A stretch of DNA of 64,000 nucleotides from Paragonimus westermani (taxonomy: Eukaryota; Platyhelminthes; Trematoda; Plagiorchiida; Troglotrematidae). Both the position numbers and the translations under genes were made by a program. The DNA lies in NCBI GenBank assembly GCA_008508345.1, contig QNGE01000121.1, forward strand, positions 260,532-324,531. The letters run 5' to 3'. Shown in pieces: positions 27,901-35,332 of the stretch; the first letter of the stretch is position 1, and each line of letters opens with the position of its first letter. Under the pieces are notes generated by a model. That model searched no databases. It was not told the origin of the DNA and was given only the letters and a program-made list of their open reading frames with translations.

Positions 27901-30900
27901 TAGCGCGCTTCCTTAATTTTCAACTAACTCGTTCTATCGCACATTATTTTACTTGACATGGTGTGTTGTTAGTTATAGCTGTGTTTGTATGAGGGACAAT
28001 GATTGTGGCTCCTTGTGGCTTATTGCGTAAACCACATTGATTTTGCAGCCGAATATCAAGTTCCCGTGTTGTAAAATCGAGAGGTGGAACACTTGACCTA
28101 GTTTCGTTACACTTCACACTGATTCGCAAACAATTGCCTCAGTACAACTGACAGTTAAAATTAATGATCTCCCGAAAATCACTGAGTTGCAGTGGAATGT
28201 GTTCGTGCATCACCGCGACAGCTAACATACCATGGGTTGTATTCCTTTTTAAAAACCCTAAGGTTATCCAGAGTACGTTGTTACTGAGAAGAGTCAAACC
28301 GGATAACAGCTCATGCCAAAGGAAAAGAGGTTGGATTGAGTTTATCTGTCCGCGAGCAGTATAATGTGATTCTTTCTCCCACGCTCCTGGCGGTTTCGTG
28401 TTTTTATGTGTTTACGATAAAATTGGTATTTTCTACTCATTGGGTCGTAAATTGGACGCATAAACTGACAACGCAAGCTTGTCTGTTAATAAATTACTTA
28501 GACTTAGGTACTGGTGAGAAGTTCGACCACTGGTTATTTGCTTGGGCGACCAGTTAAGCATTGTACTGGTTTCTGCGTGTGCACATTATCTCGGTGTGCT
28601 CGTCTGATGCATTTGTATTCGTACGTGTGTACGCGCTTATGGTGACTGTCATATCCGGTTCGCAGATAAACAAATCCCATGCACCGGTACAACCTGTACG
28701 CACCATATCCAGCCCGTCTAGTTTGCTTGTCCCCGGTTAGATTATCCCAATGTCGCACGCGGCATATCGTCTCCTCTTCAGGGCAGCATCGAACACTAAC
28801 CATCCTGTCCTAACGGCTGCCGGTACTTTATGCATATAAATGCACGTGTGTCACTTATCGTGACGCTATTCCTAACAGTCGAGTTTGTTGGTCATATAAA
28901 ACTGCATTTATGTGCTTGTGTCTCATCACTTTATGGGAAAATAATCAACTCAAGTGAACCTTCGACGGTGGATAATGAGGAGGTGGGAGAACCCAGTCAG
29001 AATATGGGTTTCTCTTTGGAAGGGGTGATTGTGAGGCACCGTGGAACCATCTATCGTGGCAGATAAATAAGGGAAATCTTGCCACTTGGTCAGTGTCTAA
29101 TTGTACCTGTTTAATCGGGCCAGGTGCGCATACGTTGCTGTGTAGTTGCATCTATCGGTTGCCAAGATACAGTTGATGTGGATGTCTACGTAGGACCTAT
29201 TGTCAAGTAGCATCACTGTTTTTATTGTTGTGTTTGTTGCTGCTGCTAGATACTTCAGTAGTTGGCTATCACTCAAACATACAAACATGGAGACAAATGT
29301 GGTTGACATTGTTGTCTGGATAGGTTGGGCTGCTAACAGATTTGATGTGAACGACCTCACCAAAGTCTGCAGCGCTTGGATACATCCGGACGACCATGGA
29401 GTCTATTAATCTATTTGCCATTGACTTCCAGTTAGGATGGACCATTTAATCGCAGTTTCTGCGGATTGTTTGGATCATGTGATATCAGTAAATAAGTTAC
29501 CAGTACTATACAGAGTATTCTGACTTCAGCGGCTTGACGCTGACGTTGCGGCTGAAAATTCTGATGATAACATGCGGTTGTACTAAAGCCTCAATGCCTG
29601 AGAGAAAGATCAATTTTATATGTGAACCCGAAGGTTGTTGAGTAAAATGTAGCAGGATGTCGCACAGATAGAATACACCACATCTGTGTGTAATTGAAAA
29701 TACATAGGTGGACTGACAAGCTTACCTTAATACTCAGAGAACCGCACTTTGCAATCTGAAACAGGTGATTACCCATCATGGGTTATCATAATCCCATTAC
29801 ATTCCACGAGTTCCAAGAAACAGCAAAGAAACGGGATTTGGGAACTGTGAAGGTTAATGGTTTATGTGAACGGTCTTTCTGTAATAGCTTTGTGTCTCTA
29901 CGTAAACCCAGCACAAGATGGGTGTATTCCGATTGGTGCAGTTAACTTCTAATTATTTACTTGTCATAAATGATCAGCTAGCAGCTGGTGACTGATCTTC
30001 GAAGTCAATGGATTGCATTAATTTCCACTAAGTTGCCTGCAAAGGAGAATTTTCCGATTGAACGTTCCGTTCTCACGCCTGTCTTTTCGGTCGGTCTTGT
30101 TGCGTTTTTCATGTGATGCATCACAACCGGAAATGCAGCTTATAGTTGTGACTTATTCAAAGGATATATTATAAGGTCATTTTCATCTGTGAGAACACGT
30201 ATGAATTACCTATGATGCTGCCGTCCGATTCGCCTAACCGACAACTCGTTGTTACTCTTCTATGTGTACGGTCAATCACATGCTGCATTGCCAACCTAAT
30301 TAGTCACTTTTTTTTCAAACATTCCGGTGTATAATTTTGGAGCTTAAGTGCAAACCGTATAGACCTGTAAGAAGTCGATCCAAAAAGTGGTTCTACACAG
30401 AAACAGGATATATATATATATATATCGAGATAAATAGATTGGGAATAACACAACGTTACGAGCAAGTTGTAATACTCTACGTTTCAACCACCTCGAGTGG
30501 CCTTCCTCAGGAGTGTTGTCAACACCACTTGCTCGTGACGTCTTGTTATTCCCAATGGGTTTATCAATAACATGTTAAACACGACGTTCAAACTGTTCAA
30601 CTTCATTCGTACTAAATTATATATATCGGGGTTGTACATGGAAACCACAGTTGGGGAAATTTTTTTACAAACATAAGTTACATGGTGTTAAACTTTTAAA
30701 GATACAGGGTATGGAACAGGTGAATTGTTCCACTAAGTTATGCGTCCAACTAACGATAGGTGCTTCGCAGACGTTGTAAGACTAGAAACAGATTGTGACA
30801 TTACAGAGAGTGGAGATCAGCTTGGATCAAAAGTGAGTCTCAAATCCAGTGACACCGAAAAGGTTTCCAGCTAACTGTCCTTTTAGTTGCCTAAGCAGGA

Positions 30901-33900
30901 CAGCTACTTGTCATCCTAAACGGAACAGCATCGATCCCTCAGTTTGCTCGCATCTGTAAACACTGAGCTCAAAACCGTGAGATATAAACGTTAATCAATC
31001 TGTTCATAATGAAGACAATTTATATAGTGTGGAGATAACTCTGGCGGCCAACCTTGGTATAACCATGCCAGTTGCGTCAGACTGAATACCAGTTGGAAAA
31101 AACTGTTAGATCTCCACTTTCAGCAATTCCACCATCGTTCATTGGCATGCTTTTCCACTTCGTTCCCTTGGGTTTCCGCATTATTTTCCAAAAGAAAGAA
31201 TTGTTCTGAGCCGCCAACCATCATCAGCGCGGATATTACTTTCGATAGCGTTAACAAATTCGGAATAATTAGTTCTCATCCAGCTTCAACGAACCTGATT
31301 GGTTTGCTTGATTGGTGAGGTAGAATCATATTGCTTTATGAGGCACTCTTTTTAATGATTTTTTCTGAAACACTGAGTTCCCTTTAACCACTTCACCAGA
31401 GTGGAAAGAAGGCATACATTGCGATATGTTAACATTTCGTTTACTTTCATCACTCGCAAACGTAAAACATGCCAGTTATATACATCATACAGGTAAGAAC
31501 AAACAGGGGCTAGACACGCCTACAACCACATCAAGTCTTATGTAATCACGACCATGACACCCGACAGGTTGCCTCAACCACTTTTGTGCACATAAAGTCG
31601 GGTGGTAAATTCTGATGAGCATCGCTTCGCAGGATGCCAATAACTTTGGGTCTCGACTACGCAATAGTATCTTGAATGAGTTTAATGGGTCAACTCGATG
31701 ACCTGTTGCTCTAACGTGTTTAGCGATCGATGACGTTAGATTCCAAGCCTTCAGCGCACCAAGTTGAGGCTGATGCGTTATCGCTTGTTTCATACACTTC
31801 GGGATGTGCTCGGTGGCTCACTGTAATAGCTGTCGATCTGTTTTACCTATGTAAACGTCACTGCAACTGCAAGTGAACTGGTGCACAAAATAGGAGACAG
31901 AGCAGTTTGACAAACTACTTTTGAGATTACAGAGAACCGGTCCTCTGGTAGTTTGGAATAAGTGCAACTGCGCAGCCGCATACGTTCAAGTCAGAGCAGA
32001 CTTTAATTTGTGCTTTATGCCGTTGGCTAGATGATCACCTTTGAATAGCAAGAATAAAAACTATCCTTCTTTTGAGCCGTTAGCATGGGCTCAGTGCTCT
32101 TCTTCACCAGACTGTGTGCCTCGATGAACTTATCGGGGTATCCACTTGCTAGTAAAGTTTGTCTAAACAATTCCTGTTCTCAAGTTGACCATCACTCAAA
32201 TTGATCGCAGCGTTCGCATTCAGATAGACTTTCTAGCCAGCCTCTTTCGAAAACAAGCACTAGCTCTCATTAGAGCTCATCAGTAGTGCATACCCTTGCC
32301 ACGGCCGGCAGTTGAACTCTGGCCATTCTAATCATGAAGCAACCGTGTTGACCACCGCGTCATTGACCTCATATTAGGCACGACCGAAGTATCAACTGGG
32401 AACGCTCAACCACTCCCGCTGTGAGGCTGGCTGGAAAGTCTATCTGAATTCGAAGGCTGCGATCAAATGTGAGTGATGGTCAACTTGAAAATAAACCAAA
32501 TCCCCGACTACTCATCAGTAATCTAAAATATCGCCTTGCAGGTTTAGTGAGTTCAGTGATCTCGACCTGTCTCGGAAGTTCTAATCACGGGGTTATCGAT
32601 TGGAGTTAACAGGACGGTTACTGTGTCTCCTCTCGAGACGATCGGACAACCTGATCGTTGTTCACAAGCGAGAGTGGTTGAGCGTTCCCAGTTGATAATT
32701 GGGTCGTACTTAATATGAGGTCAATGGCGCAGTGATGAACACGGTTGCCTCATGATTGGAATGGCCAGAGTTCAGCTGCCGGCCGTGGCAAGGGTATGCA
32801 CTACTGATGAGCTCTAATGAGAGCGAAACTCGAGTCTAGTGTTTGTTTTCGAAAGAGGCTGGCTGGAAAGTCTATCTGAATGCGAATGTTGCGATCAAAT
32901 GTGAGTGAAGGTCAACTTGAAAATAAATCATGTCCCCGACTACTCATCAGTAATTCCTGTTCTGTCTGCAGTGTATCAGAGGTACAGATAAGCCTAGCTC
33001 TACGAAATGTTAACATATCGCAATATGTCTTCTTTCTACTCTGACTAAGTGAATTTTTTTGTATTTATAAACAGGTTACCCGGGCAGCGTTCTATAAATC
33101 TGACTTAACTGAATTTTCATTTCGTTTCAGATTCCCACCACTTTTGTGGCAGAATCTGGACAGCTCTACATGGAGTTTGTCAGCGACGAAGCAATTGGTA
33201 ACAAAGGTTTTCAGGTTCAATATCAAATGATCCCATACGGTTACAATCTACCCGATTCGGATAGAGCGAGCGCTAAAACTGTGGACTCATTCACCCAGAC
33301 GTCAAAAGCAGCGGTCTACTATGGAAAGAATGAAATGTTGCAACAATATCAGCCAGCCTATGGAAGTCGCTATCTGTTCCCACCTGCTTGGGGTACTGGA
33401 CGAATACGATACTTTTCCGACGGTCGTTCAGCGTCCGTACTTCGACAAAGCCGAAAGCAAGGAAGCTGGTCATCCAATCCTACCGGTACCGCCAACAGTA
33501 ACTTCTACCGTGAAAATAGCAATGAGAATAGCGGTTATTTGCGACCTGTTCACAATTCACGTCCATGGCGTTTTAGTTATGCCTATGCGGAGTCTGCGAC
33601 GAACGGTCAAACTGCCAACTTGGATTCTGTGAGGCAGGCTGAAAGGTCTTCCCACTCCACGAATCGTGGTCCGGTGGAAAGTTTAAGAACTTATCAGTCT
33701 AGTCACATTTCATCAACCGCTAATCGAGACACTAGCCCAACCTCTTCAAAATCAGGCAGTGCCTGGTATGTGCGTCCAGGACGAGTCAATCGAGGACACG
33801 AAATGCCTATTATGCACCGCGTTATACATCCACATAACCAAATGACACTACCACCTTCATCCTACATACACAATAGCCCACAGTCATTACACACGCGCTA

Positions 33901-34108
33901 TTCATCATCAGAGAGGCGGGTATCTCGTAACACATACCGTCGAGAGAATAACCATCCGACATTCAGCTTCAACGTAATGTCAGCAAGGGATGCATCATCT
34001 TATCAGTCAAGAAGTTGGTCGCCAAGATATTACAAATCCAGGAGCCTAATCAATAGTCCCATTTACCGATATCCTCAGAATAATGCCTATGGACGAAAAC
34101 AGCGGTAG
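798..34108 (+). CDS. tld: Tolloid/BMP1-like astacin metalloprotease, 3' part (ten exons)
   Basis: This is the C-terminal two thirds of a secreted tolloid/BMP1-family protease. In this family the astacin domain cleaves chordin/Sog and procollagens, and the CUB and EGF modules bind substrate. Proposed exons: 798-943, 7104-7299, 10124-10246, 14467-14627, 18292-18598, 21813-21949, 23742-23955, 26438-26618, 27721-27793, 33131-34108. All have AG acceptors and GT donors. Phases agree throughout and give 837 complete residues plus a split first codon. Domain order is CUB2-EGF1-CUB3-EGF2-CUB4-CUB5, as in BMP1/TLL. Every CUB keeps its four cysteines and each EGF its six. Local strings such as [11 protein letters not shown] and YSHAQFGD match the corresponding BMP1 modules. 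The protease domain, CUB1 and the start codon lie upstream of the window. The last exon carries an extra basic, Ser-rich tail of about 290 residues. Family assignment is very secure; exact splice sites are inferred by eye. Confidence 0.95.
944..7103. other. tolloid intron (6.2 kb) within CUB2
   Basis: A phase-0 intron splitting CUB2. All open frames inside are short, lack domain motifs and lie in mixed frames and strands. No transposon or RNA gene was recognised. Confidence 0.7.
7104..7299 (+). CDS. tld: tolloid exon: CUB2, C-terminal half
   Basis: The acceptor is TTTCTAG and the donor is AAAAGG|GTAAGA. It enters in phase 0 and leaves in phase 1. The peptide starts [17 protein letters not shown] and ends in the typical CUB close [16 protein letters not shown]. 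Cysteines 3 and 4 (DTC and KLCG) complete the fold begun at 798-943. The calcium-site aspartate of the CxYD motif is present. The phase-1 exit is the usual module boundary before an EGF exon. Confidence 0.93.
7300..10123. other. tolloid intron between CUB2 and EGF1
   Basis: A phase-1 intron of 2.8 kb. No gene, repeat or RNA was recognised. Confidence 0.7.
10124..10246 (+). CDS. tld: tolloid exon: calcium-binding EGF1
   Basis: This 123-nt symmetrical phase 1-1 exon (acceptor CCTTGCAG, donor GAAG|GTATGT) encodes exactly one EGF module. It begins EFDEC and has six cysteines. The segment [12 protein letters not shown] fits the Asn/Asp beta-hydroxylation and calcium-binding EGF consensus CxNx4YxCxC. 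It sits between CUB2 and CUB3 exactly as EGF1 does in BMP1/TLL. Confidence 0.94.
13230..13560 (+). mobile_element. Decayed 3' end of a Penelope-like retroelement
   Basis: This segment aligns by eye with the - strand element at 31.4-32.0 kb. Both share the end of the endonuclease region (PKLLA then EPMLIR or EAMLIR, then EKWVRQP or QKWLRQP). They also share a near-identical 3' tail: TTTTACGTTTGCGA and ACGAAATGTTAACATATCGC, seen here at about 13490-13537. The reading frame is broken by indels and stops. It is truncated at the left, as is usual for reverse-transcribed copies. Confidence 0.6.
13678..13913. repeat. Fold-back dispersed repeat with inverted arms
   Basis: Arms of about 80 bp (near 13678-13758 and 13808-13888) are reverse complements with few mismatches and share the string TTCGAAAGAGGCTGGCTGGA. 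The right side continues into the family's terminal motif (CTACTGATCAGTA). The block is flanked by the direct repeat ACTATGG (13671-13677 and 13914-13920), a possible target-site duplication. The same arms recur at 32.2-32.95 kb. Confidence 0.75.
14467..14627 (+). CDS. tld: tolloid exon: CUB3, N-terminal half
   Basis: The acceptor is TTATGCAG and the donor is AAC|GTGAGT. It enters in phase 1 and leaves in phase 0. It reads [20 protein letters not shown] followed by [16 protein letters not shown], closely like BMP1 CUB3 (PPNKNCIW is shared). The first two CUB cysteines are present. NGT and NFS are possible N-glycosylation sites. It ends at LEGRN; the next exon supplies the CKYDF strand. Confidence 0.94.
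14628..18291. other. tolloid intron within CUB3
   Basis: A phase-0 intron of 3.7 kb. No gene, repeat or RNA was recognised. Confidence 0.7.
18292..18598 (+). CDS. tld: tolloid exon: CUB3 C-terminal half plus calcium-binding EGF2
   Basis: The acceptor is CCTGACAG and the donor is GAGA|GTAAGC. It enters in phase 0 and leaves in phase 1. The first part, [13 protein letters not shown] to RTGFRAVFV, completes CUB3 with cysteines 3 and 4. The exon continues without an intron into EGF2, starting [13 protein letters not shown]. The segment [12 protein letters not shown] again fits the calcium-binding/hydroxylation consensus. Fusing the CUB half and the EGF in one exon differs from EGF1, which has its own exon. 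Confidence 0.95.
19686..19765 (+). repeat. tRNA-like pol III module (possible SINE head or tRNA relic)
   Basis: TAGCTCAGCTTTTGG (19692-19706) resembles a tRNA A box. GACTCGAATCC (19753-19763) matches the B-box consensus at 9 of 11 positions. Spacing is compatible with a tRNA-derived promoter. No cloverleaf with a paired acceptor stem is apparent, so a functional tRNA gene is unlikely. Confidence 0.4.
20303..20324. repeat. (AT)11 microsatellite
   Basis: A perfect alternating AT tract in the EGF2-CUB4 intron. It is paired with a second imperfect AT-rich tract at about 20396-20431. Confidence 0.95.
20396..20431. repeat. Imperfect AT-rich microsatellite
   Basis: Alternating TA with CG, AAA and CA interruptions. 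The roughly 70 bp between it and the (AT)11 tract resemble, on the - strand, the end of a hammerhead-type repeat (AAAACGTCAC), but the core is incomplete. Confidence 0.9.
21813..21949 (+). CDS. tld: tolloid exon: CUB4, N-terminal half
   Basis: The acceptor is TTCAAACAG and the donor is AAGATC|GTGAGT. It enters in phase 1 and leaves in phase 0. It encodes [20 protein letters not shown] then [25 protein letters not shown]. This matches the start of BMP1 CUB4, including the PGHRVK turn. Cysteines 1 and 2 are present. The upstream exon leaves a single A, so the junction codon reads AAC (Asn). Confidence 0.92.
21950..23741. other. tolloid intron within CUB4
   Basis: A phase-0 intron of 1.8 kb. 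Nothing was recognised inside. Confidence 0.7.
23742..23955 (+). CDS. tld: tolloid exon: CUB4, C-terminal half
   Basis: The acceptor is CATGTGCAG and the donor is ACTG|GTCAGT. It enters in phase 0 and leaves in phase 1. It starts [17 protein letters not shown] and ends [13 protein letters not shown], like BMP1 CUB4 (APVLGxxCGSxKPxP and SVQRKGF are shared). Cysteines 3 and 4 are present. The intron interrupts CUB4 about ten residues earlier relative to the CxYD motif than in CUB3. Confidence 0.95.
23956..26437. other. tolloid intron between CUB4 and CUB5
   Basis: A phase-1 intron of 2.5 kb. A 78-codon open frame at 25140-25376 has no domain signature, and CUB4 joins CUB5 directly as in BMP1, so it is not counted as an exon. 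Confidence 0.7.
26438..26618 (+). CDS. tld: tolloid exon: CUB5, first part
   Basis: The acceptor is TACGCTAG and the donor is TGCAC|GTGAGT. It enters in phase 1 and leaves in phase 2. It encodes [10 protein letters not shown], then LYSHAQFGD (BMP1 CUB5 also has LYSHAQFGD) and LEQRDSC. Cysteines 1, 2 and 3 of the domain are here, and NQT is a potential glycosylation site. CUB5 is spread over three exons, unlike CUB2-4. Confidence 0.94.
26619..27720. other. tolloid intron within CUB5 (phase 2)
   Basis: A 1.1-kb intron. A 142-codon frame on the - strand (27242-27670) shows no domain and is probably chance. Confidence 0.7.
27721..27793 (+). CDS. tld: tolloid exon: CUB5, middle part (73 nt)
   Basis: This short exon has acceptor CCTGTTACAG and donor AGCAAA|GTAAGT. 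It enters in phase 2 and leaves in phase 0. It reads [20 protein letters not shown] then YCGSK, the calcium-site strand and the fourth CUB cysteine. It bridges 26438-26618 and the terminal exon in frame. At 24 codons it is too small for most ORF finders. Confidence 0.9.
30398..30425. repeat. AT microsatellite next to the hammerhead repeat
   Basis: An alternating AT tract ending TATATATATCG. The same 11-mer occurs at 30618-30628 on the other side of the hammerhead-bearing repeat. It could be a target duplication or simply shared low complexity. Confidence 0.85.
30438..30556 (-). ncRNA. Candidate hammerhead ribozyme in a Penelope-type repeat
   Basis: On the - strand the core reads CTGAGGA (from 30510 to 30504), then a helix II (GCCAC/GTGGT around TCGAG), then GAAAC (30485-30481), then GTA (30480-30478). 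This gives the conserved CUGANGA...GAAA...UH pattern. Helix III is only the palindrome ACGT, as in Penelope-element hammerheads thought to act as dimers. Helix I pairs CGAGCAAG with CTTGCTCG (30459-30466 with 30528-30535). An outer inverted repeat (30438-30466 with 30528-30556) matches at 26 of 29 positions. Activity is not shown by sequence alone. Confidence 0.65.
31381..32999 (-). mobile_element. Penelope-like retroelement remnant (RT C-terminus and GIY-YIG endonuclease), disrupted
   Basis: Read on the - strand, 32999-32964 plus 32180-32024 encode the end of a reverse transcriptase ([11 protein letters not shown], then [14 protein letters not shown]). A frameshift near 32050 follows. Next comes a GIY-YIG endonuclease: [19 protein letters not shown] at about 31871-31818, then [15 protein letters not shown] and CEAMLIR to a stop at 31485. 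This RT plus GIY-YIG layout is diagnostic of Penelope-like elements. Damage visible: a TGA at 31818-31820 where Arg is usual in YIGxTxRxLxxR, another TGA near 31986, the frameshift, and a 771-bp insertion at 32181-32951. The 3' tail (31484-31381) matches the copy at 13.5 kb. Confidence 0.8.
32181..32951. repeat. Composite inverted/direct dispersed repeat inserted in the Penelope-like remnant
   Basis: The block has three parts: an inverted partial copy (32181-about 32422), a direct tail copy (about 32423-32522), and a near full-length direct copy (about 32536-32951). The last contains a tRNA-like module with an A box TGGCGCAGTGA (32725-32735) and a B-box-like GAGTTCAGCTGCC (32768-32780). It is bounded by the 12-bp direct repeat AATTCCTGTTCT (32169-32180 and 32952-32963), so it moved in as one unit. 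The copy's terminal motif is GACTACTCATCAGTA. Confidence 0.8.
33002..33050 (+). repeat. Fragment of the Penelope-like 3' tail, + orientation
   Basis: ACGAAATGTTAACATATCGC and the following TCTTCTTTC segment match the 3' tail seen at 13.5 kb (+) and 31.4 kb (-). It abuts the - strand remnant head on, so tail sequence flanks the remnant in opposite orientations. Confidence 0.65.
33131..34108 (+). CDS. tld: tolloid terminal exon: end of CUB5 and long basic Ser/Arg/Tyr-rich tail
   Basis: The acceptor is TTTCGTTTCAG (phase 0) and the exon ends at TAG 34106-34108. The first 34 or so residues close CUB5 ([20 protein letters not shown]). The remaining 291 residues match no domain I know. They are rich in Ser, Arg, Tyr, Asn and His, with no cysteine visible after the CUB, and contain short Arg-rich patches near the end. 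BMP1/TLL proteins normally end within a few dozen residues of CUB5, so this tail is unusual. Known families suggest basic extensions may bind matrix or heparan sulfate; that role is only inference here. Confidence 0.93.
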   Translation: MPTTFVAESGQLYMEFVSDEAIGNKGFQVQYQMIPYGYNLPDSDRASAKTVDSFTQTSKAAVYYGKNEMLQQYQPAYGSRYLFPPAWGTGRIRYFSDGRSASVLRQSRKQGSWSSNPTGTANSNFYRENSNENSGYLRPVHNSRPWRFSYAYAESATNGQTANLDSVRQAERSSHSTNRGPVESLRTYQSSHISSTANRDTSPTSSKSGSAWYVRPGRVNRGHEMPIMHRVIHPHNQMTLPPSSYIHNSPQSLHTRYSSSERRVSRNTYRRENNHPTFSFNVMSARDASSYQSRSWSPRYYKSRSLINSPIYRYPQNNAYGRKQR

Positions 34109-35326
34109 CCAACAACGCTGAGGCAGTAAATCAACCTTACGGTTTCACATGTGACTCGCACTTCGACAAACATCACCACGCATGTATTGTGATTGTCTCA
34201 GTTCCGCCTGGACAGTCCTCGGTTCGGTGGGCTGAATTGTCTTTCGGAAACTGCAACTTCATGAACCAACTCAGTTTTCATCTCTCCCCTCAGACTACCG
34301 TCATTACTATCAACATTACGGTTACTACACAGTGTATATTCAGTATTGTGAATTTGGTTCACATCAACCCTACTCACTTGAGTCGGGGATATGAGTAGTA
34401 TTACGGTAACAATCAACGTCTACGTAATGGGGCTTCCCATCTTTTCTCATGTTCTACTAAAGACGGGTCAGATCCATGTCATTCTAGTTGCATGCTTGAT
34501 TTCCAAACCGATAAACACAAAGAACCTCCCCTACTGTTGAGCAGCAACCGGACGTGTACTACATCACCGTTTCTGACGGATTTTTGGCCGCAAACTCAAT
34601 TCATAAGGGAATCTACACCATTCAGCTGCTTGCTTGCTCATCCAAATGGAAATTCATCAGAACTACCGGAAATTGTCATTTTACACACAATGAACATAAC
34701 TGGCTTTTTGTCACTACAACTGCCAGTTAGTGTTGAAAAAATGTACCCATTTTAATGTCCACCAAGAAAAGAAAGGAAGACTGAAATGGTTACTTGCCCA
34801 AGTGTTTCAGTGCGTCGTATTCAACTCAGATGGTTCTTAGTATCAGTTTACCTGTGATTGGACGCTTTCACTCGTAACTTCAAACCTAATGATAATTTAG
34901 CATAAAGCACGATTACCAGGGACTTGTCTGCAATACAACTTGAAGGATGGATATGATCTAGATTTAACGAGCAGTTTGTGGAAGTTATTATTCATGTTAG
35001 TTTAAACTCAAGTGGTAAAGAGGCAGAGTTAGTCAGGCTAGCTGTTTTACGATTACTGCGATAGGAGATTGTTTCCTTTAAATTCCCTTCCCGCACTTCA
35101 CGCCAGAGTTGATAATTATTACTGAAATGTCAGTTACATTATCAACACCAGATCAAATAAGCTGGGTTCACGTAAACTGGACAGTGTAAACTTCAGGAGT
35201 AGTATCCAAAATGGACAGGTGACTGTATAAAAACGGATTTTTATTCTGCAACATAGATAGATCCGACAGATAACATCGCTTTCTGAAAGTGTGTTGACAC
35301 CTTACGGTTACAAATCTGAAAACCGT

Positions 35327-35332
35327 AATAAA
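35327..35332 (+). terminator. Possible poly(A) signal of the tolloid gene
   Basis: The first AATAAA I found after the tolloid stop, about 1.2 kb downstream. There is no transcript evidence; a variant signal closer to the stop is possible. Confidence 0.25.

Larger units (their letters stand above)
27794..33130. other. tolloid last intron, rich in transposon remnants
   Basis: A phase-0 intron of 5.3 kb. It contains a hammerhead-bearing repeat (about 30438-30556) and a - strand Penelope-like remnant (31381-32999) split by a composite repeat insertion (32181-32951), listed separately. The 27.8-30.3 kb part shows nothing I can name. Confidence 0.7.

Noticed and set aside
34492..34755. 87-codon frame downstream of the tolloid stop
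   Set aside because: It follows the stop in presumed 3' UTR, with no domain and no splice link.
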